DNA of 64,000 bases from Lachnospiraceae bacterium (GTDB lineage: Bacteria; Bacillota; Clostridia; Lachnospirales; Lachnospiraceae), in the NCBI GenBank assembly GCA_014804755.1, contig JAAUZE010000005.1, forward strand, positions 1 through 64,000, given 5' to 3'. The translations under genes and the position numbers were made by a program. This document shows positions 17,503 through 26,557 of this stretch, one piece after another; within the stretch, counting starts at the first letter, position 1; each line of letters begins with the position of its first letter. The notes under the pieces were generated by a model. It saw only the letters and a list, made by a program, of their open reading frames with translations, ran no database searches and was not told where the DNA came from.

Positions 17503-18782
17503 GCTGATCTCTCCCCTTTGAATCGGCATTTCCCTGCGGCGAACGTTCCCGCAGCATATCCGCTCGACCATGCCCATTGCAGATTATAACCGCCGCAGAT
17601 TCCGTCTACATCCAGCATTTCCCCCGCAAAAAATAATCCCTCACACAGGCGCGATTCCAACTTTTCCGTCACCTCGTCAAACAAAACGCCGCCGCTTGTC
17701 ACCTGCGCATGATCTAATTTCCCATGCCCGTTGATCGGAATCCGGCAGGAAAACAACTGCTGCGCCACCGCTGCAGCCAACCGGTCTTCATCCGGTCTCC
17801 CGCTATGTAATCGTTCCATTTCGCTACATACCCTTCGCAGAATAAAAGAAAGAATCTTTGCGTTGACTGTACCAGTCAGTCTCTCTTGCAACCTGTCAGG
17901 CAGGGATTTCCCATCCTCCGCGTGCCCTCTCGCAAGCATGCGCCGCAGCATTGCCTCGATCTGCACCCGATCTCTTCCGTTCAAAAAACAAATTTCCGCC
18001 TCGACGCGTTTTCCCTCATGAATGGCATGCACCGCAATCCTGCTCAATTCCAACACGGGAATCCCGGAAATCCCCTGCGCGGTCATCTGCAATTCTCCGG
18101 CTGCTTCCCCTGCCGCCCTGCTTTCCACCAAAAGACAGACCCGCGCCTTCGCGCGTACTCCCGCCATACTCTGCCAATCCGGCTCGTTTGTATAAAGCGG
18201 CACAAGCGCCGGAAGCGGCGTTATAATCCGATGTCCGAACCGCTTCGCAAGCTCATAGCCGCTGCCGTCCGAGCCGGTCTGACGCTCCGATTTTCCTCCG
18301 CATGCAAGGATCAGACGGTCATAGCGCTCCTTTCCGATCACAAACTGCCCTGTTGCTTCTTCGTGGCACAGCAGTGGATACACATCCGTATCATACTGAA
18401 AATTCACGCCGCAGAACAGACATTCCCGCACAAGCACATCCCGAACTATGACCGCCTGCTCCGACTGCGGATACACATAGCCGTCCCTGTCATAGGTCAA
18501 CAGCCCGATCTCATGAAAAAAGGAAAGCGTGCAAGCTTCATCAAATTCCGTAAGCACTGTTCGGACAATTTGTTTTCCGTCCTCTGAGCCGCAATAGTAA
18601 TACGTCATCCCCATGCGGGTATTTGTCAGATTGCACTTTCCGTTTCCTGTCATTAACAGCTTTCGTCCCGCCTCGCTGCGATGTTCATAGATTGTGACCG
18701 CGGCGCCCGCGCGTGCAGCCGCGATCGCCGCCATCATGCCTGCCGCTCCTGCCCCGATGACTGCAATGCTTCTTTTTTTCAT
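17499..18782 (-). CDS. HI0933-family flavoprotein (YhiN-like NAD(P)/FAD oxidoreductase)
   Basis: A 427-residue FAD protein with the N-terminal dinucleotide fold VIGAGAAGMMAAIAAARAG, the HI0933-family signature GRKLLMTGNGKCNLTN near residue 40, and the C-terminal segment FFAGEMLDVDGICGGYNLQ. The family has no agreed biochemical role. AGGACGA precedes the ATG. It is translated just upstream of, and overlapping by 4 bases, a second unrelated flavoprotein gene. Confidence 0.92.
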   Translation of the reverse strand: MKKRSIAVIGAGAAGMMAAIAAARAGAAVTIYEHRSEAGRKLLMTGNGKCNLTNTRMGMTYYYCGSEDGKQIVRTVLTEFDEACTLSFFHEIGLLTYDRDGYVYPQSEQAVIVRDVLVRECLFCGVNFQYDTDVYPLLCHEEATGQFVIGKERYDRLILACGGKSERQTGSDGSGYELAKRFGHRIITPLPALVPLYTNEPDWQSMAGVRAKARVCLLVESRAAGEAAGELQMTAQGISGIPVLELSRIAVHAIHEGKRVEAEICFLNGRDRVQIEAMLRRMLARGHAEDGKSLPDRLQERLTGTVNAKILSFILRRVCSEMERLHSGRPDEDRLAAAVAQQLFSCRIPINGHGKLDHAQVTSGGVLFDEVTEKLESRLCEGLFFAGEMLDVDGICGGYNLQWAWSSGYAAGTFAAGKCRFKGERSA

Positions 18783-18787
18783 TCGTC

Positions 18788-19594
18788 CTAACTGCTGTAT
18801 GACTCTAAAAAACCATACAGCTCCTCCTCCGTTTCAATCGTCTTTATTCGGCGGATCTCACGCTGTAAGTTTGTGGGCAGCTCGTTCATCTCAATGCCCG
18901 TCTCACAAAACAGTGTTCCCATGTTACGGTAATACACCACAACATAGCCCTGTTCCTCCGTCAGATAATAATAATCATATTCCGGTTCCAGTTCATAGCT
19001 CTTGCGCACCGTGATCTTTTCAGGCGAAAAGCTCACAAGCCGGATTTCCTTTAACCCACGCTCCATATCCTTAAGCGACGGCGCTTCCATATATAGGGCA
19101 AGCGCGCTTTCCAGTTCCCGCCTGCTCATTCCGATATACTGCGCGGGAATGCGTTCGATCACCACATTGGTCTCATGCGTGTGACGGTGATACTCTTCAA
19201 TCTCATACACGGTTGTTTTCGTGGCCACCGCATCCGTAGTCTCCGTATGGACTGCCTGTCCTTCTTCCGTTCCATCCTCTCCGAAATCCAAAAATCCCGT
19301 CACATCATTCTGCTTTTCTGCGTCATGATCGGCACGATCCTGCGCCGCATCATTAAGGGCGTCATTCTCCCGAACCGCGCCATAAGCATTTTCCACGTCA
19401 GACGTGTCCGTCTGTTCTGCATAAGCCTGACGGTTTTGATTCGCTTCAAGCTCTGCCTGATTTTCATAAACCTGCGGCAGTCTGCCGCCAATATCCTTCA
19501 CATCGAGAACAAACCGATCAAACAGAAAAATAATGAGTACGCCCGTGATGACACATACGACCACAAAAATGCCGATCCTATACAAATTCTTCAT
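18788..19594 (-). CDS. Membrane-anchored protein with BofC C-terminal-like domain
   Basis: A 268-residue protein with one N-terminal membrane helix (about residues 5-26) and an acidic, low-complexity linker of about 110 residues. The C-terminal domain has the pattern LVSFSPEKITVRKSYELE, EQGYVVVYYRNMGTL and a terminal ELYGFLESYSS, which resembles the C-terminal domain of the sporulation checkpoint protein BofC. I infer an extracytoplasmic location. BofC in Bacillus restrains SpoIVB signalling, but this similarity is from pattern recognition only and the function here is open. The start at 19594 has AAAGGAG 6 bases upstream. Confidence 0.6.
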   Translation of the reverse strand: MKNLYRIGIFVVVCVITGVLIIFLFDRFVLDVKDIGGRLPQVYENQAELEANQNRQAYAEQTDTSDVENAYGAVRENDALNDAAQDRADHDAEKQNDVTGFLDFGEDGTEEGQAVHTETTDAVATKTTVYEIEEYHRHTHETNVVIERIPAQYIGMSRRELESALALYMEAPSLKDMERGLKEIRLVSFSPEKITVRKSYELEPEYDYYYLTEEQGYVVVYYRNMGTLFCETGIEMNELPTNLQREIRRIKTIETEEELYGFLESYSS

Positions 19595-19645
19595 AATAAA
19601 CTCCTTTTGCATAGTATCGGCAGTTCTTTTTTTCTTATTCCGGTT

Positions 19646-19683
19646 CTAATACAACATCCTCATGATAAATTCGCCGCCCGGAA
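19646..19683. repeat. 38-base direct repeat, copy A (downstream of lipoprotein cassette)
   Basis: Matches 21081-21118 at 37 of 38 positions; the single difference is at 19676 versus 21111. On the minus strand it reads PGGEFIMRMLY then stop, the same C-terminus as the flippase encoded at 21081-22691, but here it lies outside any intact gene. Confidence 0.9.
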
Positions 19684-19695
19684 CCCAGCTCATCA

Positions 19696-21000
19696 TTACC
19701 ACTCTTTCTTAAGCGCCATATTCCAGTCTATGGAGAAAGGACCGTTGGACTGGGATTCCATGCCGTTCACCAGTTCCGCACGCTCTGCGGCGCTGCTCTC
19801 CAAATCGTCCAGAGACTCCTCCGCCCAATAGGAGTAACCGTAGAGATAGCTCGTATTAAAGTCTTTCCATGAGTCAAAAAGCTGCTGCGCTTTCTCTGCC
19901 GCCTCCAGTATTTTGTCCATAGCCTCCTCATAGGTGCAGTAACCGGCCGCATAGCCAAAACCCATAATGGTTCCTACCCGGCTTAAATCCCATGCGGCGA
20001 TAGCTCCGTCTCCATAAGCGGACCACGCGTCATAAGCCGCCAGAAGATAGATACAGGTTCCCTCGTCCAAACCCTGTGCCTTAAGTCCGGCATCAAAGGC
20101 ACTGCGATCTGCCTCATTGGTTCCGCCATACGCCTGAAGGAGCTCCAAAGCCTCCTGATTATGCCCCTCATTCATCAGCCAATCCGCCATTTCCATCAGA
20201 CCGGCAGTATCCTCTATTCCCCAACTGTATGCCAGACTCTGCCTAGCCTGGGATGCCAAAGCTTCAAGCTGATCCTCTTCTGCATCCATATCCACCAGCA
20301 TCTTAAAGGTCTCACGAAGATTTGCTCCGTTTACAGAATCAAGCACTGCTGTCATACTATTGAAAAAGTCCCTGGTTCCTGCCTGTCCTGCCGCCTCGTC
20401 TAAAATCTCCATAGAAACGACTTGTCTGGCTTCCTCCACATCGTCGTCATTTCCAAGAATGATCACTGTCAAATAACAGCTTGATGTCTCTGCATAGCAG
20501 GCATATGCCTGCCCTTTGCTTGCACCAATCCGGGCCACGCCGTCTCTTGCCAGACATCGATCGGCACCTTCAACGAATGGAGCATCCGTATCTTCCCAGC
20601 TCACCGTCATACCAGTGCCGTCTAAGAACAGATTTGTTATATAATCCGCATAATCCTCCAAGCTTTCAATGTCATGGGGATTTCCGGGAATATTTAATTT
20701 GGATGTTCCCAGAAAAACACTGGAAAATCCTGTCCGTTCAGAGCCTCCATCCAGTTCCATCATAGTAGTTCCCGCCTGAATCTGCACGTCTTCCTGTGTC
20801 AGTCCCTCAAGCAAAATTACCTTATAAGCGCCGTCTTCAGAAACATATTCCTGAGAAGCCGGAAGATTCTCTGTTTCCGTACCTGCGTTTTCCTCAATGC
20901 TGCCGGGCGTTGTCTTTCCCGCCGTTTCCTCAGAATTTCCGCAGGCCGCAAGCATCAGCCCGACAACTGCAGCCAGCAGTAATATCCTTCTTTTTCTCAT
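19696..21000 (-). CDS. DUF1266 domain lipoprotein
   Basis: A 434-residue predicted lipoprotein: the signal peptide ends in the lipobox LAAC with Cys20. An acidic, probably disordered stretch follows, then a first domain of unknown fold (about residues 50-190). The C-terminal half (about 250-430, with SYSWGIEDTAGLMEMADWL-like and YLYGYSYWAEES elements) resembles DUF1266, whose function is unknown. It has its own predicted promoter and lies between two copies of a 38-base repeat, so it looks inserted between the flippase gene and the BofC-like gene. It is probably anchored on the outer face of the membrane. Confidence 0.8.
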   Translation of the reverse strand: MRKRRILLLAAVVGLMLAACGNSEETAGKTTPGSIEENAGTETENLPASQEYVSEDGAYKVILLEGLTQEDVQIQAGTTMMELDGGSERTGFSSVFLGTSKLNIPGNPHDIESLEDYADYITNLFLDGTGMTVSWEDTDAPFVEGADRCLARDGVARIGASKGQAYACYAETSSCYLTVIILGNDDDVEEARQVVSMEILDEAAGQAGTRDFFNSMTAVLDSVNGANLRETFKMLVDMDAEEDQLEALASQARQSLAYSWGIEDTAGLMEMADWLMNEGHNQEALELLQAYGGTNEADRSAFDAGLKAQGLDEGTCIYLLAAYDAWSAYGDGAIAAWDLSRVGTIMGFGYAAGYCTYEEAMDKILEAAEKAQQLFDSWKDFNTSYLYGYSYWAEESLDDLESSAAERAELVNGMESQSNGPFSIDWNMALKKEW

Positions 21001-21038
21001 AATTTTATCCTACTCCTTTGTTTTATTGTATTCCACAG

Positions 21039-21067
21039 ATTGTAACACACACTGTTGTTCTTTTCAA
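21039..21067 (-). promoter_or_regulatory. Predicted promoter of the DUF1266 lipoprotein gene
   Basis: On the minus strand TTGAAA (21062-21067) and TACAAT (21039-21044, preceded by TGT) are separated by 17 bases, 19 bases downstream of the flippase stop codon. This fits an independently transcribed gene cassette. Confidence 0.6.
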
Positions 21068-21080
21068 CTTTCAGCATATC

Positions 21081-21118
21081 CTAATACAACATCCTCATGA
21101 TAAATTCGCCACCCGGAA
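21081..21118. repeat. 38-base direct repeat, copy B (3' end of the flippase gene)
   Basis: This copy is the last 12 codons plus stop of the flippase gene. The other copy is at 19646-19683, on the far side of the DUF1266 lipoprotein gene. Confidence 0.9.
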
Positions 21119-22691
21119 TCTGCGAGATTTCCTTTCTTGTCAGTCCACGCAAAAAAATCATCAACACAAGATATACGATAAAGAACAACACGCCTCCGAT
21201 AATCAGCGTGAGCAGATTTCCTAATGACGCACCCGCCAGCTTTACAACGATAAAGCCGACTAATCCGCCCCCCGCCGCACTGACCAGCGGTTTCGCAATG
21301 TTCAGCACATTATGACGGTAGTTAAGCTGCATGGAAACCACAAATCCGTATGCCGCTGCCATCACGCCGGATGCGATCAGATACGCGGCACCAAGCCCTG
21401 TATAATTGACCTCGCCCGGTTTGATAGAAACCTCCAAAACGATCAGATGCGTAACAAAGCCCGCCGCATGAATGGCAAGGATATAAAACTGTTTTTCCAG
21501 TCCGAGAAGCACCTGCATCAGAACAAAGCTGACGCCAAGAAGCAAAATAGACAGCGCCCCCACCGAAAGCGCTCCGGCGCAAAGCTCTCCCTGCTCGCCA
21601 TAGAAAAAACCGATGAGCGGCGATGCAAAGACCAGCACAAACACGGCAATTGGCGAATACAACAAACAAAAATGCCGCATTTTGGTCTGTATCGTGTCGC
21701 GCACAAACTTCCGCTCATCCCTTGCGATCGCGCGCTTATAGCCGTTCCATGTTCCCCGCACCTGAATGCAGGCTGCGGCTGCCGGCAGCAGCAGAAACGG
21801 CAGCGCCGCTCCCGCATAGACGCCCCATGTCCCTGCAATAATACGCTCAGACGCGGCAACGCTCTTCAGCTTGCTCACTAAGACGCGTTCTTCCAACAAC
21901 AGGCAGAGCGGCAGCAGCATACTGTTCAAATAGTAGACCGCGGAAGAAATATAGAGATACTGCGCATAAACCGCATCGGGCTCGTACCTGCTCTGCGTAT
22001 CTTTGATCAGTCTCCGTTTCATGGACACCTTCATTTGCAGATATAGGAAAAAATAGATCAGCATGCATAAAAATGTCGCGATACTGACCGCAAGTGCGCA
22101 GCCCTGCGCACCGTATATCCCCGCAAACGCATCCTGCTTTAAGAGCGCGCCGACCGCCTCTCCCTTACGGTACATAAGTCCCGACAGCACAATGCATAAC
22201 AGCGTCACAAGCAGCTCTGTACCCAGACGGACGATGGAATCGTTGATATGCTCCCCCATGCCTTTCAAATACGCGGAAAACGAAGCGGAAACCGTTGCAA
22301 AACAAAAAGCGGGCGCCATATAGCGCAGCACTTTTTCCGCCTGAGAAATGCCTAACAGTTTTCCGGCAAGCGCCGTGGCAGCTAAAAACACCACAATCGT
22401 AACGACGATACCGGCCACCAGCGACAAAAACATTGCAAAATCAAACGCCTGCTCCGCATCCTGATACTGCTCTCGTTTGACCCTCCCATTCATCAGCTTC
22501 GCAAGATTCCCCGAAAAAATCTCCCTTGTAAAATAATCATAGAGGAAAAACAACAAATAAGCCGCTGCAAAAATTCCTACGCCCGCATCACCGATCGCAA
22601 AATGAATCGGTATAAACCGGAATAATACCACGACGTAAGTGACCGTCAGCATAAAATTCACGCTTCTCTTTTGTTTTTTCAGATCCATCAT
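21081..22691 (-). CDS. MurJ/SpoVB-type polysaccharide flippase-like membrane protein
   Basis: A 536-residue protein with about 14 hydrophobic helices, of the MOP superfamily that includes the lipid II flippase MurJ and the sporulation proteins SpoVB/YkvU. Visible features are the N-terminal charged segment KKQKRSVNFMLTV, the FTREIFSGNLAKLMNGRV region of helix 2-3, and regularly spaced Gly/Pro in helices. A transport role for a lipid-linked sugar precursor is inferred from the family. Its start overlaps the ybeY stop by 4 bases, and its 3' end is duplicated at 19646-19683. Confidence 0.8.
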   Translation of the reverse strand: MMDLKKQKRSVNFMLTVTYVVVLFRFIPIHFAIGDAGVGIFAAAYLLFFLYDYFTREIFSGNLAKLMNGRVKREQYQDAEQAFDFAMFLSLVAGIVVTIVVFLAATALAGKLLGISQAEKVLRYMAPAFCFATVSASFSAYLKGMGEHINDSIVRLGTELLVTLLCIVLSGLMYRKGEAVGALLKQDAFAGIYGAQGCALAVSIATFLCMLIYFFLYLQMKVSMKRRLIKDTQSRYEPDAVYAQYLYISSAVYYLNSMLLPLCLLLEERVLVSKLKSVAASERIIAGTWGVYAGAALPFLLLPAAAACIQVRGTWNGYKRAIARDERKFVRDTIQTKMRHFCLLYSPIAVFVLVFASPLIGFFYGEQGELCAGALSVGALSILLLGVSFVLMQVLLGLEKQFYILAIHAAGFVTHLIVLEVSIKPGEVNYTGLGAAYLIASGVMAAAYGFVVSMQLNYRHNVLNIAKPLVSAAGGGLVGFIVVKLAGASLGNLLTLIIGGVLFFIVYLVLMIFLRGLTRKEISQIPGGEFIMRMLY

Positions 22692-23203
22692 GCGTTCATT
22701 TCCTCTTCTCTTGTGATGTGAAGCGCCGCAAGCGCATTCTCCTGTTTTTGCTCCATGACTTCCGCCTCACCGGACTCCATATGATCATAGCCGCACAAAT
22801 GAAGCATGGAATGCGCTATCAGAAAAGCAAATTCTCGTTTGACGCTGTGACCATATTCCTCCGCCTGTGCAAGCACCCGTTCTCTGGAAATAACAATATC
22901 ACCCAAATTTAACTCGCCGGAATCCGGCTCAAAGCAGTCGGCAAACGTCTCTTCCACCTTTGAAAAATCACCCGGTTTGTCATAGCTTATGTTCGGAAAG
23001 GACAATACATCCGTCGGCTTGTCCATCCCGCGGAACTGACGGTTCATCTCCTGAATCCCCTTATCATCCGTAATGAGCAGGCTGACCGCCGCCTCATAAG
23101 GACACCCCTCACGCTCCAATATGCATTCCGCGACCTGCTTCCCGATCTCCTCCGGTGCAAACGAAAAATCACAGGTAACATTCCGATCAACGTAAAAAAT
23201 CAT
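22688..23203 (-). CDS. ybeY: Endoribonuclease YbeY (16S rRNA 3' maturation)
   Basis: A 171-residue zinc-dependent endoribonuclease involved in 16S rRNA 3'-end processing and ribosome quality control. The metal site HSMLHLCGYDH, three His in the HxxxHxxxxxH pattern, is present near residue 135, with the DVLSFP strand and LGDIVIS upstream. It overlaps the end of the HD membrane protein gene by 17 bases. The position after phoH is conserved in Firmicutes. Confidence 0.95.
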   Translation of the reverse strand: MIFYVDRNVTCDFSFAPEEIGKQVAECILEREGCPYEAAVSLLITDDKGIQEMNRQFRGMDKPTDVLSFPNISYDKPGDFSKVEETFADCFEPDSGELNLGDIVISRERVLAQAEEYGHSVKREFAFLIAHSMLHLCGYDHMESGEAEVMEQKQENALAALHITREEEMNA

Positions 23204-24422
23204 AATAAAGATTTTCCTCCATCAGTATTTTTTTCATCAGCGTCATTTCATCCATGGAAATATCACACTGTGAAAACCGCCCTTTCAACGTCTGTTTATG
23301 AAACAGCCCCTCGATCAGCTCCTTATAATTGACCTTTGCGTTTTTATCCTCCGCAAACAGCTCCATCAGCGTATCCACGACCAGCGCGGACATAAACAAT
23401 ACGGCCGTCTCCTTATGCTTGAGTTTGCCTCCCTTTTTGTATTCGACTAAAATCTCACAGACCTCCGGCGGAAAATGATACTCGCCGCGCACGACGGCCA
23501 TCAGATTCTCCTTGGTGTTCTCCCCGAGAAGAACACCCGCCTCATGATAAAATCCGGCGGCGCGCACAATATCCGTATCCATCTGCGCCCTTGAAGCGAT
23601 CTTATTGCACAGATACGCGGTATGGATCGCATGGTAATAATAAATCATGCCATGTTCCTTGATGCGTGTCATCAGCGCGTATTCGGGATCATTGATCTCC
23701 ACATAGCGGTTGATCTCACGCCGCACGACTCTCGTATTGATATACCACAACAGCATCAGCATCAGCACGACATTGAGAAACAGTCCGATGATGGGAATGA
23801 CAAACATCTCAAACGAAAGATTGCGGTTTTGTATGATGATCGTGTTCGCGCACATGCTTGTGACATACACCATGCACGAAAGAATGATCGGAATCTCCAC
23901 GCGGAAGCTTTCATCCAATACGGAAAACAGAATCACCGCACAGATTCCGCATAAAAAGTACATTACAAAAATATGCGCGGAAGCCCCCGCAAGCACACAC
24001 GATACGGTGAGCAGCGCCACAAACGATACCATTCCGATGATGGCGTTGCTAAACAGCGTGAGCGCGACGGCAATGCTCAAAAACGGCCATCCCATCTGCG
24101 TAAAAAGCGGAAACAGACACGACAAGCCAAACATGATTATAAACACGAACGTAAATCGGTTTGGATGCTCGTCGTTATCGTAAAGGTAATCCTTGACGAT
24201 CAGGCTTCTTGCCTTTGCAAACTGCACAAGCAGCAACAGCAGACCGACAAGTATCCCCGTCCTGATCTGCTCCGCCGTCTCTAAGCCATAAAAAATCACA
24301 CTACCCGCTACCATTCCTCCCGGAACGGCAACCTCAACGACGCCGCGCAGCAGAGCCGCGGCCTTTTTCTTCGTACGATTTTCCTTTTGTTCTGTGTTGT
24401 TGTTTTTCTTCATAAGTTTCAT
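23187..24422 (-). CDS. PgpH-like membrane protein with degenerate HD domain
   Basis: Its position between phoH and ybeY is that of the 7TMR-HD protein PgpH, a cyclic-di-AMP phosphodiesterase in Listeria. This 411-residue version lacks the large extracellular domain and has about six to seven N-terminal helices (residues ~25-230), followed by an HD-like helical domain. The HD residues are altered: HDIGK reads HEAGV near residue 295, and the downstream HHGT ligand pair reads YKKG. Metal binding is therefore doubtful. The gene starts 89 bases inside the 3' end of phoH. Family placement is from context plus weak similarity. Confidence 0.7.
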   Translation of the reverse strand: MKLMKKNNNTEQKENRTKKKAAALLRGVVEVAVPGGMVAGSVIFYGLETAEQIRTGILVGLLLLLVQFAKARSLIVKDYLYDNDEHPNRFTFVFIIMFGLSCLFPLFTQMGWPFLSIAVALTLFSNAIIGMVSFVALLTVSCVLAGASAHIFVMYFLCGICAVILFSVLDESFRVEIPIILSCMVYVTSMCANTIIIQNRNLSFEMFVIPIIGLFLNVVLMLMLLWYINTRVVRREINRYVEINDPEYALMTRIKEHGMIYYYHAIHTAYLCNKIASRAQMDTDIVRAAGFYHEAGVLLGENTKENLMAVVRGEYHFPPEVCEILVEYKKGGKLKHKETAVLFMSALVVDTLMELFAEDKNAKVNYKELIEGLFHKQTLKGRFSQCDISMDEMTLMKKILMEENLYYDFLR

Positions 24423-25356
24423 ATGCCTTTACAATTTTCTGTACAAGCGGATGCCTGACCACATCCTTGCTTGTCAGCTTACAAAACGCGATTTCATCCA
24501 CACCGCGCAGTACGCTTACCGCCACATCCAAGCCCGACTCCGTGCCGGGCGCTAAATCCTTTTGAGACTGATCTCCTGTGATGACCACCTTCGAGCCGAA
24601 GCCGATCCTCGTCAAAAACATCTTCATCTGCGCAGGCGTTGTATTCTGCGCCTCATCTAATATGATATAAGCGTTATCAAGCGTCCTGCCCCTCATATAG
24701 GCAAGCGGCGCAACCTCGATCAAACCTTTTTCCGTGTTTTTTACAAAGCTCTCCGCTCCCATGATCTGATACAGAGCGTCGTAGAGCGGCCGTAAGTACG
24801 GATCAACCTTGCTCTGCAAGTCGCCCGGAAGAAACCCGAGCTTCTCTCCCGCCTCGATTGCCGGTCTTGTCAAGATGATGCGCCCGACCTCCTCATTCTT
24901 AAACGCCGTGATCGCCATCGCCATTGCCAGATACGTCTTACCCGTTCCCGCGGGACCCATGCCAAACACGATCATGTGATCGCGGATGGCATCCACATAG
25001 CGTTTCTGCCCGAGCGTTTTCGGTTTGACCGGCTTTCCGCTCACCGTATGGCAGATACAGTCGGAATCAATCTCCAGCATGCCGTCGTCCTCTCCGTCCC
25101 TGCTCATGTCAAGTGCATAATTTACATTTTGTTCTTCGATCATATTTCCCCTTCTCGAAAGCTCCATCAGACGTTCCAAAATACCGCCCGCTTTCGCCGC
25201 CTGTTTTTCTTCTCCCGTAATCCTTAACACGCCGTCGCGGCACACTATATCGACTGAAAACTCCTGTTCTAGCTTTCTTAAATACGAATCGTTCATTCCG
25301 AACACATTCTGCATGTCACGCGCATCCGCGCAGATCTCAATCGTTGTTTTCTCCAT
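24334..25356 (-). CDS. phoH: PhoH family ATPase
   Basis: A P-loop ATPase of about 340 residues. It has an N-terminal KH-like region, Walker A GMGPAGTGKTYLAMAMA near residue 135, the VDPYLRPLYDALYQI segment, and Walker B IILDEAQNTTPAQMKMFLTR. PhoH proteins are linked to RNA metabolism but lack a settled activity. The ATG at 25354-25356 has GGAG 10 bases upstream and overlaps the end of yqfD by 20 bases. Its own C-terminal basic tail overlaps the next gene by 89 bases, more than usual. Confidence 0.95.
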   Translation of the reverse strand: MEKTTIEICADARDMQNVFGMNDSYLRKLEQEFSVDIVCRDGVLRITGEEKQAAKAGGILERLMELSRRGNMIEEQNVNYALDMSRDGEDDGMLEIDSDCICHTVSGKPVKPKTLGQKRYVDAIRDHMIVFGMGPAGTGKTYLAMAMAITAFKNEEVGRIILTRPAIEAGEKLGFLPGDLQSKVDPYLRPLYDALYQIMGAESFVKNTEKGLIEVAPLAYMRGRTLDNAYIILDEAQNTTPAQMKMFLTRIGFGSKVVITGDQSQKDLAPGTESGLDVAVSVLRGVDEIAFCKLTSKDVVRHPLVQKIVKAYETYEEKQQHRTKGKSYEEKGRGSAARRR

Positions 25357-26557
25357 CCTGTACAAACTCCACTGTTGTCGGGCAGCTTACACCAACAAGC
25401 TTCCTTATGGTAATATCTGCCGTGATCTCCATACTCATCCCATTTTTTATTATTTTAACATCTTTTGCAATTATTTGTACCCCTTTTTCCGATAATTCCC
25501 TTAAATATTTTTCCAACCCGGAAAGAAGCAGTTCCTGAGCCTCCTCCTTCGTATAATAGGAAAGCTGCCATTCATAGACATTCTGTCTTGTAATCTGGGC
25601 AAAAAACGGAAGCTGCAGATAACGGAACAGACGAAGCTGATAGCTTTTGGACTGTGACTCCACATTGGGCGAGGAAAGCCCGTTTCCCAATACGACCCGC
25701 GCATCGAATGCACCGAGACTGACGATAAGCGCTTCTTTTCCCGTATATACTTTTTTTTCATAAGAAAGGGATAGCGTATCCGTGTAACGCTGCGATGTCT
25801 CCACGAGAATGTCCGCCTGCGCATGATAATAATGGTAGCCGCTGATCTCGCTGTCTTCGTTGTAGATCGGTACGGCACCGCCGACTAAAATATCGCCCTC
25901 ACTGATCACGTCCCCTTTTTGCACATAGGGTACGCCTTCTTTCACGATCATGGACACAATCACGCCGTCTACATCCGCTATGATGTCCGTGCGGTCGTCA
26001 TAGCGCTGCAGACTTTCGGTATATTCACGTTCCCGTATCCGTATGAGTAACGTCGTCCCCCTTTGCGAGACGCTCGCCCATGTGATCTCCGGAAACTGTT
26101 CACGAAGCCCCTGCTCTAACTCCTCATAGTCCAAATTTCGGATCGGCGTGCCGATCGTGACGCCGCGGCTCTCTAAGTAATCAACGATCTGTTCCTCCGT
26201 GATCCGCTTGGTCCCTTCGAACTGAAACGCCCATATCGAGCGCATCATCATCAATAAAAAAAGCACACCGAGCAGCGCTCCGGCCACGAACACCCTGCGT
26301 TTATTGATTTTTTTCAATAAAAAAGGCAGTCCGCTTTTCTCTTTTACGGACACCCTCACTCCGGTCTTTCGGATGGCGCTCTTACTCTCCAAAAAGTCCT
26401 CTCTATTCATGCACATGGTGATGACGTCGTTCTTTTTATCCGATGTCACGTCCCAGACAGGGAAATGCCTCGCGCGGCACATGTTCAGATAGCGCTCCTT
26501 CGCATTCCCCTTTACGTCAATGCGCACCGTCGCTCTCATCCGCTCAAACCAGTTCAT
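25337..26557 (-). CDS. yqfD: Sporulation protein YqfD
   Basis: A 406-residue membrane protein with a cytoplasmic N-terminal domain (MRATVRIDVKGNAKERYLNM), one membrane helix at about residues 89-107, and a large extracytoplasmic part containing a POTRA-like segment (FQFEGTKRITEEQIVDYLES). YqfD and its partner YqfC are conserved among spore formers and expressed in the mother cell; the molecular role is not established. The start overlaps the yqfC stop by 4 bases. Confidence 0.93.
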   Translation of the reverse strand: MNWFERMRATVRIDVKGNAKERYLNMCRARHFPVWDVTSDKKNDVITMCMNREDFLESKSAIRKTGVRVSVKEKSGLPFLLKKINKRRVFVAGALLGVLFLLMMMRSIWAFQFEGTKRITEEQIVDYLESRGVTIGTPIRNLDYEELEQGLREQFPEITWASVSQRGTTLLIRIREREYTESLQRYDDRTDIIADVDGVIVSMIVKEGVPYVQKGDVISEGDILVGGAVPIYNEDSEISGYHYYHAQADILVETSQRYTDTLSLSYEKKVYTGKEALIVSLGAFDARVVLGNGLSSPNVESQSKSYQLRLFRYLQLPFFAQITRQNVYEWQLSYYTKEEAQELLLSGLEKYLRELSEKGVQIIAKDVKIIKNGMSMEITADITIRKLVGVSCPTTVEFVQDGENND

